Source: Liriodendron chinense (lineage: Eukaryota; Streptophyta; Magnoliopsida; Magnoliales; Magnoliaceae). Taken from it: 64,000 nt of DNA. The notes beneath the pieces were generated by a model that worked only from the letters and a program-made list of their open reading frames with translations, did not search any database and was not told the DNA's origin. Below are positions 46,307-56,892 of this stretch, piece after piece (the stretch's first letter is position 1; each line of letters starts with the position of its first letter). A program made the position numbers and the translations under genes. The DNA lies in NCBI GenBank assembly GCA_003013855.2, contig ML058465.1:1116001-1180000 (forward strand). Direction: 5' to 3'.

Positions 46307-48649
46307 AGGATTTGTCACACCCCAAATCCGGTTCTCGATGTTCATTCGCTGTAACCCGAACTCAGAGGTGGCAGCCTCCGTAGTACCCCAATCTCAGATC
46401 CTAGCCCCACACGCCAGGTTCCAATCCTGAAATACCACAAGGAGGATTTTATGGTCTGAATTTTTTTTTGAAACATGAGCATCACCATATGAGTACCATC
46501 AAAGACAAACACAACATTTTCACTACGTCATTTCGTTTACATACAGTACTGAAAGGTGAATACACAATGCGTAAATATAAAAGCTGTGCACAGTCCGACA
46601 CCTCTCGTTACTGCACTCTCAAGTCCAACTCAACGTTGTTGATACATTCTGGTATAACCTGTAGCGTAACAAACGCGCATAAGCTTCCAACGAAGCTTTA
46701 TGAGTGCGTATGTGCGTGCGCAATGCGTATGACAAGAATGATAAATATTAGAGTAAGCAGTAAAGCATGATGAGAAATCTAAACCAAAACTTAGCCTAAT
46801 GAGGCTGCATGATCATGTGATATGAATAACCAGCCTACCACGGCTATGCAAGCATGCACTACAGATAACTAGCCTACCATGGTTATACAAGCGTGCAATA
46901 CAGGTAACCAGCCTACCAAGGCTATATACTCATACTATGTGATGGCCTACAGGGCCTAATGTCACATACAATGATCCAATGCATGTATGCAAATCACCAC
47001 CTCTCAATATAGTGGTCCAAATACGAACAGTCGTATCACGATCGCCTAAGCGATGCAAGATTCGGAACTGGTAGCTCGCCCAGTGTGGTAGCTCTCCAAG
47101 GCTTACAGCCCCGCCCACATCAAGGACCGTCCAATACCATAAAGAATATCAGTCATATCGCTGATACGAATACCATCTCTAAAATAGAACATCACCGGGG
47201 TCTCATAGACCTCACTACTCACCAGTAGAATGCCAAAGCCTATCTGGTGCAATAGCAGACCTACTCACAACTGGTCAAACTCAACCCACTTTGCCAAGAC
47301 GCTTCCGGCAGTTAGGTCAGACCTCCTTCCAAACTGACCACGTGCAGGGGAAAACACCGCCGTCTAATATTCGACATACCGGTGTATGATTAAACCACCC
47401 GATCTTTGAATGGAACACCCACTTTGGTACCAACGGGATCAGGGACTTTCATCTTGGGACATCTTTGGCATCCAGTTTAAAGATCACATATTTTTGGTGT
47501 TCTACAAACCACGATGGAGCTGTGGTTGCAACATAGTAACCATGCTATATGCGGCACAAGCAGATGGTGCGAAATGCAACCATGCATACAAACATGGAAC
47601 GACATGCCCGTGCAAGTCTCTAAAGAGCACCATAAAACTATAGGGTCTCAAATATAACGTCACCGTGAACTGGTAATGAACTACATGACAATCGTGATCG
47701 CTATGGCCGGTTGATACAAGACAATCAGATGAGCCAAGCATTCATGATGCTTGAGCCAAGTATACAATATGAGTGTTAACAAGTAGTCAATCTACCACGA
47801 TGGCAATAAAGCAATCTAGTCCAACCTATTTGAGATATGATTAAGATGAGGGGACACATATGAATGATCGAGTTATAGTGCCGGATGTCGCTAGCCAGGG
47901 AATCTCACACCAAGGGCTATAAGGTATGTTAAGTTATTCCTATCATATAGTGTAAGCTAGGATAATAGACTCTTGTCGTCGAATAGTCCCATACCTATTG
48001 GAGAGGTTTGTAATGGAGAGCATGTGAATTACCTTTGCGCAACTACATCTCGAATGCTTTATGAATGCGTTTATGCCCTAGTGGTCGCCAATTAACAATG
48101 GTGATTCAGGATGCATACTCGTTACATATGCATGGTGGTCGTCAAAGCATATAGTATATAGATCGCATAAGAGTATTCCAAACAACACTACATGTGGCAA
48201 CATACATACTAAAAATAGCATACTTATAACACAAGCAAACATAAAGAGGTAGGACCTTAGATGGATGGTATACAATAACATAGATGGTCCAATAATTGAA
48301 TGGTGTGGATCAGCCTTCAACATTCAGATAACCCAAATGGAAAGGAAATGATTGAATACACTACCGACATATCAAAGGTAGAACCTACTTGAGCGGCAAG
48401 AGTAGAATACCCAAAATCATGCCGACACCCATAGGCCGATAGTACAGTTGAGATATACATTAACGATTAGTTCATAAAAGGAACAACATAGATGCAAGAC
48501 ACTAACGTAGGATGGGCTGCAAGACAGATAAACAACATGACAGTGGAACATAGGTGATTGGATAGTCTTGAGGTAGATGAACAACACGATGGGGTGCAAA
48601 GAAGGATGACGGATCTAACCCATACATCAAGATAGGCTCCATATAATTG

Positions 48650-51250
48650 ATGACCTAGATGACCTACTAATGTCAAGGATGGACCCCACACTTATCCTAA
48701 AAGGTAAATGGACGGTGTGGATGGGATATACATGATATGGTGGTCCAAATAGCTGGGTACAAGGCTAGGACACACCTTACTAGGTGAGTCATGAAGGTAT
48801 ACAACAAGGTGAGTCAATAGGGTGAGTCAACAAAGGTAGCTCAACAGGGTAAGTTAACGAGGTGAACCTTATGACTTGGGATCAAGCATACTTAAGGATT
48901 TTCATATGTCCAGATCTATGTAATGTTTCAATCAGGGGTTGGTTGGACAAACAAATGTCAAGGTGGGTCCATGGAATGGATGACAAGGATACACAAATAC
49001 ATACACTAGGGTGGTCCTGAGGCCATCTTGTACATAACATGGTGGGGTCTGTTCATTTGGAGGGTTTTCATCAAGTCCAACAATAAGTCATGTTTGACTT
49101 GGGACATCCCGGGGAAAATATATATACACTAAGGTGGGCCCTGCCTATAGGTTAGATAACAAATAAACGTTACCATAGGATCTAGGAAGTTTTAGTGGTA
49201 GGCATTCAATCACCACCATTTCCTACGTGTGGCCCACCTAAAACTGGGCCCACCCCTGCCAAAAAGGACGACAAGGTATACAACACATCTATCAAGGTGG
49301 GACCCCAAGATGGGCCTCATAGCCTTTGGTTGGATGAAAAATACACAACATAGTGGCCTTAAGAGGAGTTTCAATGGTGGGCATCAATAACCACTGTTTC
49401 CTGCTGTGTGTCCACTTGAGGTTTGTATTTACCTCATTTTCCTGGCCCACGGCCCTAAAATAATATTTTAAAACAAATGGGCGGCATAGATAAAACAGAT
49501 GCATCATGGTGGGACCAATGAGGTGGGCCACATGCTGGGTCAGCGTGCCCAAGCATGCTGTCTTGAGTGGTGCCCAATTGGGGTCCAGGAAGTTTTGAAT
49601 CAAGTTGGTATTTATGTTTTCCCCATAATGGCAAACAAACATCAAGGTGTGCCTTAAGAAGGCTTCAATGGTAGCCGTTCAATCTCCATTATTTTCTCAC
49701 AGTGGGGCCCACATGGTTCTGGATCAATCCGATATGTGTGTGGACCCTTCATACAGGTCTGCGTGACCTCATCAACAGCATTGGATGGCAAGAAAACGTC
49801 ATGGTGGACCGTAGGAAAGTTTCAATGGTGGTTATCATTATCACCATTGTTTTCAATGGTGTGGCCCACCTGAGATATGGGTCTGGCACAAAATGAGGCC
49901 CATGGCCAAGAATGATCTAGTGAAAAGGATGAACGACGTGGATTAAATACATATATCATAGTGGGTCCCTCGAGTGGGACACTGCTCACGCCCAAAGAGG
50001 GTTTTCGGCCCCAATGTTGCTGGGCAGCAGCGTCCTCTGGACGTTGTTTGTCGAGTGACTTCTTTTTATGTTTTTTTTATTATTATTTTATAAGGTGGGG
50101 TCCACATGAGATATCCAATCCATCCATTCGATTGTCCAGCTCATGCTGGGCCCAAAGAGATCTGATTTGGGGTATGATACTAGCACAAAAAATAACAATG
50201 GGCCTAAGAAGGTTTCAACAGTGGGCATTGTTTCCTGCAGCATGGCCCACTTGAGATCTGAATCTTCTTCATTTTCAGCCATCTACCCTAGAAAAAGCTG
50301 GAGGAACAGATGGATGGTGAGGATTAAACACATACATCAAGTTGGGCCGCACAAGTTGGGCCCTACTTGGGCAGCGTGTCCTAACACGCTACCAGGCAGC
50401 AGCCATTGTGTGGTCCCCACGAGCTCCGGATCAAGTTGATATTTGTATTCTCCCTTCATCTTGGCCATTCGTGGCCAGGAAGCAGGTCACAGCAGGTCAC
50501 GTGTGACCCTGCCTGGGTTGGTTTGAAAATAAGCATCATGGTGGGCCATAAGAAAGTTCAATGGTGAACATCACTATCCCCATTGTTTTCTATGGTGTGG
50601 CCCACCTACAATCTGGGTATGACCCATATTTGGGCCCATGGCCTAAAATGATATGGCAATAAGAATGGACGGTATAGATCAAACACATACTTCATAGTGG
50701 GTCCCACGAGTGGACCACCAGCCCATGCCCAAATTGGGCTTCCGCCTCGTGCATGCTGGACAGTCTAGCAACTTCCTTGTCTCTGTTTCTTTCATTATTT
50801 ATTCTATACAAATATTTCTTTCCTTTCCATGAAAGTGGAGCCCATGCCAGGAATCTAGTCGGTCCACTGGGTAAGCCAGCAGATGGTGGGCCTAATGAGT
50901 CCAAACTTGAAAAATTTTCGTGGCATATGGTCATCAAAGTGGGCCTGAGAAGATTTCAACAATTGTCATTATTTCCTTTAGTATGGCCCACTTGAGATTT
51001 AGATATGGCTGATTTTTATGGCCAGGGCCTAAAATGGCCTCGGAAAACAGATGGACGACATGGATTAGGCACATGCTATAGGGTGGCGTCCACAAGCGTG
51101 GCCTCCCAAAATGCATAAACAAATAAAACACAAAAACTTTACAGGTACGTGGATATGTTACACATACACCAAGGTGGGGTCCACATACATGGCCCACCAA
51201 TCGCCTTAAAACGGGTCATCAAGTGAGATCCACACCATCAAAACGGTGGG
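48650..51250. repeat. Cluster of decayed foldback pieces
   Basis: Family phrases recur at about 48690-48760, 49130-49310, 49330-49520, 49560-49970, 50095-50345, 50400-50720, 50825-51075 and 51130-51230 (for example GGTGGGCATCAATAACC, GATGAACGACGTGGATTAAA, GTGTGGCCCACCTGAGATA). Most are single arms, some overlapping, so individual elements cannot be bounded. Confidence 0.6.
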
Positions 51251-51649
51251 CCTCACTCGATCCCTTGCTTCTACATGAAACCTTGGGAAAAGGGATGCAC
51301 TCACAATGATGTTGAACAGTCGGATCGGGTAGGATAGTCGATCGGACGACTTAATGGGGGTGGATCTCATCCTCTAATCATTTAAGCTCACAAATACTCT
51401 CTTGTCTCTCCAATCTCACTCTTTTCTCACTAATCTCTTTCTTTAATCTCTTATTTTCTTTTCTTAATCTTTTCTCTCTCTCTAGAAAATGGTAATGGGG
51501 GGAAGCCATACGTATGCCCCTTTTATGGTAGGGGATTTGGGGATATGGATGAAATTTTGAAAGAGAGTGAGGGTAGAAATGAAATGGAGCATTTATGAGG
51601 GGGAGTGGCTTAGGTATGGGCTTAGTTGACTTATGGGGAGAGAGATGGA

Positions 51650-51722
51650 TGTAATTGATGGGATATTTGATTGATTGATGTGATGCTTAATTGATTGATG
51701 GGATGATTGATTGATTGATGGG
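51650..51722. repeat. GATT-rich microsatellite
   Basis: Repeated TTGATTGATGGGATGATTGA units over about 70 bp. Confidence 0.8.
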
Positions 51723-51918
51723 ACAACCTTAGGATTTGTGCAAGCGGGGCCTACGCCATGCATGTGTAGCATGGCCCACCTTGATTTGTCCACATGTATG
51801 CATCTTTCAAACTTGGTATCGAAACGGAGCGTGCCGCACGGCGTTGGAATCGTGGCGCCCGTGCAGTCGCAAGGGTACAAGTCTTGGGTCGTTGTGGTAC
51901 TAAATTAGGGTTGTGATA

Positions 51919-52059
51919 AGAGATCATTGATCTGGTCAATCCTAGACGTACCGGCACCGAAAACTAAGTGTACCTCGGTTAAGCAGGGTACAGGTCTTAC
52001 AGGGTTTCTTCGATAAGATCTAAACCACCTGGAGTGAGATCCTAAGAGAGCTTAAAAAT
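51919..52059 (+). other. Copia leader segment
   Basis: Non-coding sequence directly before the gag ATG. With the few bases after the primer site at 46295 it would form a leader of about 155 bp, a normal length for a Copia element, which supports the split-element reading. Confidence 0.5.
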
Positions 52060-52400
52060 ATGTCCAAGGAAGACTCAACCTCCATTTCAAAACCATCCTT
52101 CTTTGATGGCTCCAACTACGCTTATTGGAAAGCTCGAATGCGTATATTCTTAACATCCATCGATCCCCTTGTGTGGGACATGGTTGAGGACGGTTAGAAG
52201 CCTCCAATGGACACCATAAGAAAGGAGGGTGAGCCTGATATAGTTAAGCCTAGAGAGAATGCAATGTGGACTGATTTCGATAGAACACAATGTGCTTATA
52301 ATGCTAGAGGTTTGGATGCAATTTTTTGTTCTATTTCAAAAGATGAATTCACTCGTATTCTCAATTGTAAAACAAGTAAGCAAGCTTGGAATGTGCTTGA
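52060..52400 (+). pseudogene. Copia gag (UBN2-type), N-terminal part
   Basis: ATG at 52060. Shows KPSFFDGSNYAYWKARMRIF early and a later ARGLDAIFCSISKDEFTRIL..CKTSKQAWNVLDVT block, the UBN2 gag signature. An in-frame TAG stop lies at 52195-52197 (between VEDG and KPP), and the frame is cut at 52400 by an LTR-type sequence beginning TGTCACGCCCC. Gag would form the particle of a SIRE-like Copia element. Confidence 0.85.
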
Positions 52401-52985
52401 TGTCACGCCCCAAATCTGGTTTCCGACGCACAATTGCTGTAATCCAAACTTAGAGTTGACAGCCTCCATAGTACTCCGATTTTGGCACCTAGCGTTACGC
52501 CAAGTCTCGAAAATGGGATCATATAAAGAAGATTTTATTTAGAGTAATTTTTTTAATGAACATAACTACAAGTTGAACAAACCAAAAGCATTACATCACA
52601 TATCCCTTAATCAATCGTTTAATGTACAATGTCGATAAGGTAAATACAAAATTTCTTGAAACATAAATAAGAAGCATGCTCCAGCATCACCAACTGCTAC
52701 CTTTCTCAGTAACATGCACATTAAACAATGTGCTAAGCTTTTTATGAAGCTTAGTAGAGCGTGTGTGTATGCGCACAATGCACATGACATGTATATTGCA
52801 GTAATATATCAACATTAATATCAGAGTAAGCGAAAATAATAGAGATCAATCATACAACTAGTGGTACCAAGGCTATACAATATATATAGTTGTGAGATAA
52901 GGTGAGCAGGACATGTTATCATCATAAACATGATGCAATAACAAAGAAGCGTATGATAAATGAACGAGTTGTAGTACATAGTATC
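52401..52985. repeat. 5' part of a second LTR-type insertion
   Basis: TGTCACGCCCCAAATCTGGTT and following text match the start of the 46313 insertion. It is cut at 52985 by the next LTR-like sequence (starts TGATGGAGC). Confidence 0.65.
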
Positions 52986-54828
52986 TGATGGAGCTAAAAA
53001 ATGGACACAAGGCACATTTTCTTGAAATGTGCGAGTTTTCTTGCTCTAGGGTTCTGAGTAATGAAAAACATTCATAGACAATCACAAGCATTCACAAAAG
53101 GTGCACAAGAAGGGATATCGCAAGGCGAATTTTATTCCAGAGATTCTGAGATCTTGTAAATTCCAGGCCGTGGTCTGGCACGGGCCCTTAATTACATCGA
53201 ATGATCGATGACCCTTGATTAGAAGGCAAAAGATTAGTCAGCAGGGACTATGGTCTTTGAGTTTTGTGGCTATGAGACCTGCGTTTGTTTTGCTGTATTC
53301 TGAACCACCTTTGTATTAGTCGGATGTCTATGTCCCATATTTTAGCAGGAGACCCGGGTTGAAACTGTCAGGGTTTATTACTGAGATAGACGACTCTGGG
53401 CCCGCGCCTGTCAATGTAGGGACAGGTGACCTCGGGAAGTCCATTCTATAGTTGTGTGTACCTGCGCAGTCCAACCGGTGGATACCGTCCAGATGGGTAG
53501 GGCATCGACTGTTGTGTTGTGGCAGTTAAGCAATTGGTTTGTAGAGAGTCGAAACTCTTTGGCATGGTTTATTGTGGTAACCATGGCCCTGCTGGTCTAT
53601 CTTTTAACACAAATCGGATCATGCCTTTATAGTGAGCGTAAATATCAGCACATTTGCATAGCTCTGGATGTTGGCGACTCCTTTCTGGGAAGTTACTCCG
53701 TTCATCGCATCGAGTCGGGTTAAGTCTCGAAGACACTCGATTCTACTCATCTAGAGTTCTTGAAACGCTCGTTTGACCATTCCGTTGTGTCCGGAATGCT
53801 CGAAATACCCAAGACAGGCTCTGACGGACCTTGAAAATACTCAAAATTGAGCCCGGTGCACCTATTAACACGTTTTGCACTTGGCTGGTTTCTGGGTGCG
53901 TGAGACTTGATTTACGGGTGCGTGGGGCTCCACGCACCTGTCAATTCAACGTTGATTTCAACACGAGTTTAGGGGTGCGTTGGTATATATTCAGGGTGCG
54001 TGAGTCCATTTTACCAAATTTGTCTTTTGCTGAATATACGGACGCGTGGGGCAGATTTGACTGATGCGTGGGGTACTTTTGGATGCGTGAGGTCCTTTTA
54101 CAGGTGCGTTATTAAATATATGAAGTTCAGACCTTAGCAACGTTTCTGCGCTCGAAAATAGGATTCCGATGAACGAAAAGGTGTTCTGGCGAGGATTCCG
54201 ACGATGATTTTTGGGTTTCCGGCAGTGACAGCTCTCTCCCCCTCTCTTTTTTTTTTGCGTCTGTAAATGAGCGGGACGAGGGGTATTTATAGGTGGAGTC
54301 GGCCAATAGGAAGCTGCCGCGTGTTACGCACCTGTTGAACGCTACCAACGCAGTTTACTTGTTTGTAAATGTCCGAAAATCATACGGGTGCGTGGGATTT
54401 AATTGCCGGGTGCGTGAGGCTCCACGCACCTGGAACCCTATCTCTTAACCGTCCACGGGTTGTGGGGGTGCGTTGATTAGTTTTCAAGGTGCGTTGGGTG
54501 CATGGGATGCACGAATTTTCATGGTGCGTTGGACACGTAAATGTGGGCTCCACCGATTGGGTTTTGATTTTTGGAGGGTTTGCAGGGCCCATTTCGTTGC
54601 GCAATTACTTGCACTGTTCATCATAAATAGTAACGGAGTTGCGGGTTCATTTCCGGGCGGTTCTGAATACGGTGATCGGCGGGGCCCACTAGGGAATTTG
54701 GCTAAGTCTAAGGAAGTCCCGTGTACTTCCGTTTTGCGTGCGCCGGAAGGCGTTCTTTGCGTGATCCCTTCAGAGGTATATGGTTATTTGCCTTATTTTA
54801 AGAGTGTCCACTATTTGGGATCCCAACA
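52986..54828 (-). repeat. Left LTR-like sequence of the PMD gene locus
   Basis: TG at 52986, CCCAACA at 54828 (minus strand TGTTGGGATCC). The first 500 bp match 60758-61535, starting from the same terminal TG. On the minus strand it has a TATA box at 54284 and a purine-rich stretch just downstream, and GGAGGGGCATC (polypurine-like) abuts its minus-strand start at 54829-54839. This fits a 3' LTR of a minus-strand element. The ACGCACC motif array covers much of it. Confidence 0.55.
54284..54292 (-). promoter_or_regulatory. TATA box, minus strand
   Basis: CTATAAATA on the minus strand, followed by a purine-rich leader (AAAAAAAAGAGAGGGGGAGA). Likely the LTR promoter. Confidence 0.55.
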
Positions 54829-54899
54829 GATGCCCCTCCGATGGGTCGCGACGGGCGCATGATCGGCGGGTGCGACGCACCGGACTTCCTGGGTCCCAC

Positions 54900-54908
54900 T
54901 ATAAATAG
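54900..54908 (+). promoter_or_regulatory. TATA box, plus strand, upstream of the two-gene unit
   Basis: TATAAATAG, with CATTTCACTGTTCTTTACC about 30 bp further as a plausible start site. Points toward the helical-protein and PMD genes; lies 72 bp past the LTR edge. Confidence 0.6.
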
Positions 54909-55864
54909 ATGAGATGGCTCATCCTTGTCATTTCACTGTTCTTTACCAGACATCTCACATCAAGCCCACGCACCCTTTTATTCTCCAACGCACCCAACAA
55001 CAGTCTCCAACGCGTCTATTTAATCCGTACGCACCCACTTATTCAAGGTAGAAGTGACTTCAGGGGTGCGTGGGATGCACACGCACCCTATAATTTGAAC
55101 TTGGGACTGACTATTCCCCTTTTTTGGATGTGTAGGGTGGTACGCACCTGTAAACCCTTTGAATTTTGTGGACATCCCGAGTTTTTTGGGTGCGTGGGGC
55201 GTCTACGCACCCTTCGTCAAACTCTGGGCAAGCCTTGGTGCTTCACGCACCGTGAAATTGGGTTTGAGTGATTTTTAAGGGTGCGTTGGGAGCGTACGCA
55301 CCCAGCTGATGAACTTGGCCGAAAGGGTTTATTTATTGGGTGCGTGAGGCCTTACACACCCTTCGTCGACTTTGTTTGAGATATTGCCCTTCACGCACCC
55401 GGAAATCGGGGTCTGCATAAGTTTAAGGGTGCGTGGGGTCTTACGCACCTGGAAATATGATCTTGTCATCCCCTCGAATTTCGGGGTGCGTGGAGACTCA
55501 CGCATCCGGCTTACAGGACTTGTAAAAATTTATTTTAAGCAATCTTCTGCGAAGCTAGGTATTCAAGTGTATGAGCCCCTTAACCTCTGCCTCGTATTTG
55601 GGCACACGTAGTCGTATTTTGAAGAGGCGTAGGGTCTCATAGACTTTCGAGTTTTCTAGACCTCATTAGTTTTGGAGAAAATACCTACGGTGACCTTAAG
55701 TAATGTTTCGAGTGTACCTGAGCATGTCTTCTTGCCCCTTCTCTCTCTTCTCTTTTTTTTTACTTCACTCGATTAGTTTTTTTTTTTTTTTCTGCTTCCC
55801 TTTTTTTTCTTTCTCTTTTGTCGGACTGCTGTATCGGTTCATCAGCCTTGTTTCCTGGCAGACG

Positions 55865-56491
55865 ATGGTCGTAACACGCGCTTTCCTCCGTGAGGCCCGT
55901 GACTGCCTGAGGCGGCTTCTAACTGCTCTAGACCACCCCGAGGCTTGGTCATCTCTTGCTGGTCAATGCGACGAGGTGGCCGAAGCCTTGACTCATCTCG
56001 GCGCTGCATCCCGCCCCATTCTCCGAGCTATCCAAAATGTCTCGGCGATGGCCTCCATCTCAGACGAGCGTAAGGAGGCCATCTCTAGCTTCATTGGCGA
56101 TTCTTCCCTTTTAGAGGAATTGGCAGTCCTGAAGGCAGCGGAGCCTTCTCTGGCTGCTTCTTTCCTATCCCTGTTGAAGCGTCTTAGCTTCCTGAAGGAG
56201 GAGAAGAGGGAGAGCAGGCGGTTTCTAGCTTGGCTTGTCCCGTTGGCGGAGGCCGAGTACCCGGATCGCCGCGCCGGCATCTGGAGAATGGTCAGGGAGG
56301 CCATGCGAGAACATGACGACCTGGCGATCGACGTCTCGATCATAAGGAACTATGCAAACACTGAGCACCTGAATTTCGATCTCGTGCAACAGTGTATTTC
56401 CATTTTAGTGGACTTAATCTTCAAAGAAGGCCAGGTTCGGGCGAAGGTTGATGAGTTGAAGGCTCGGGTTCTCCCGCTGACACAGGACTGA
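55865..56491 (+). CDS. Helical protein of unknown function (208 aa)
   Basis: I do not recognise this family. An ATG at 55865 follows a splice-acceptor-like CCTGGCAG after a long pyrimidine tract, so a 5' UTR intron is likely; the open frame reaches back to 55703 but that part encodes only poly-T-derived Phe/Ser and is probably non-coding. The protein is rich in Ala, Leu, Glu and Arg, without low-complexity runs, membrane segments or a signal peptide, and looks all-helical. Landmarks: REARDCLRRLLTALDHPEAW near the start, LLKRLSFLKEEKRESRRFLA in the middle, GQVRAKVDELKARVLPLTQD at the end. GC content and codon pattern match the downstream PMD gene. It lies 400 bp upstream of that gene on the same strand, presumably served by the 54,900 TATA box. 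Confidence 0.6.
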   Translation: MVVTRAFLREARDCLRRLLTALDHPEAWSSLAGQCDEVAEALTHLGAASRPILRAIQNVSAMASISDERKEAISSFIGDSSLLEELAVLKAAEPSLAASFLSLLKRLSFLKEEKRESRRFLAWLVPLAEAEYPDRRAGIWRMVREAMREHDDLAIDVSIIRNYANTEHLNFDLVQQCISILVDLIFKEGQVRAKVDELKARVLPLTQD

Positions 56492-56892
56492 GGCCCTTAC
56501 TTTCTGGCCTCGGGAAGGGGGTCCCCGCAAATTTTGAGTTGCCTTACATTGACTGTTATTGTTTGATCATTTAAACAATTGTTATTTAACAATTTAGCCA
56601 TGTGGAATGGCCCTTATGGTTGATGAATGCTAATTGATATTTTTCGCTTCACTTCTGTCTTTTCCTACTTGTATGTTCTGTGGCGATGATGTTGCGGTTG
56701 TGAATGTTGTTCGTTTCATTTCTTCTTCCATTAGTTTCGAGTGTGTTCCACAGTGGCTTATGTTGGCGCTTGTGCTTTATTTATTTGCTGCTTTGTGTCC
56801 CTTTTGTCTTTTATGAATGGTTTGATCGACTTTGTGCAAACATTTCCCCTTTACTTTGTACCTGAGCTTTGCATACCGTTTGCAGGTTTATA

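Larger units (their letters stand above)
46313..51918. mobile_element. Long LTR-type insertion between Copia primer site and gag leader
   Basis: Begins TGTCACACCCCAAATCC and ends TTAGGGTTGTGATA, near-inverted ends of the type seen in long Gypsy LTRs. Its first 400 bp match the 52401-52985 sequence (CCCCAAATC, CAGCCTCCGTAGTACCCCAA, AAGCTTTATGAG and GTATGTGCGTGCGCAATGCG). No coding motifs found. It contains many decayed foldback pieces in 48.6-51.2 kb. No matching target duplication, so the outline is inferred. Confidence 0.5.
53893..55510. repeat. GGTGCGTG / CACGCACC hairpin motif array
   Basis: More than 30 copies of GGGTGCGTG or its reverse complement in 1.6 kb. Many are paired with a 5-8 bp loop (for example starting at 53915, 54394, 55062, 55193, 55282, 55425), giving short stem-loops with a stem like GGGTGCGTG / CACGCACCC. 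The array crosses the left LTR boundary at 54828 and continues into the leader of the plus-strand genes. Confidence 0.9.

Noticed and set aside
52401..52542. Continuation of the Copia gag frame past 52400
   Set aside because: From TGTCACGCCCC on, the frame reads LTR-type sequence shared with 46313 onward, not gag.
55703..55864. Hydrophobic N-terminal extension of the 208-aa protein
   Set aside because: Encoded by a poly-pyrimidine tract ending in a splice-acceptor-like CAG; more likely intron or UTR than a membrane signal.
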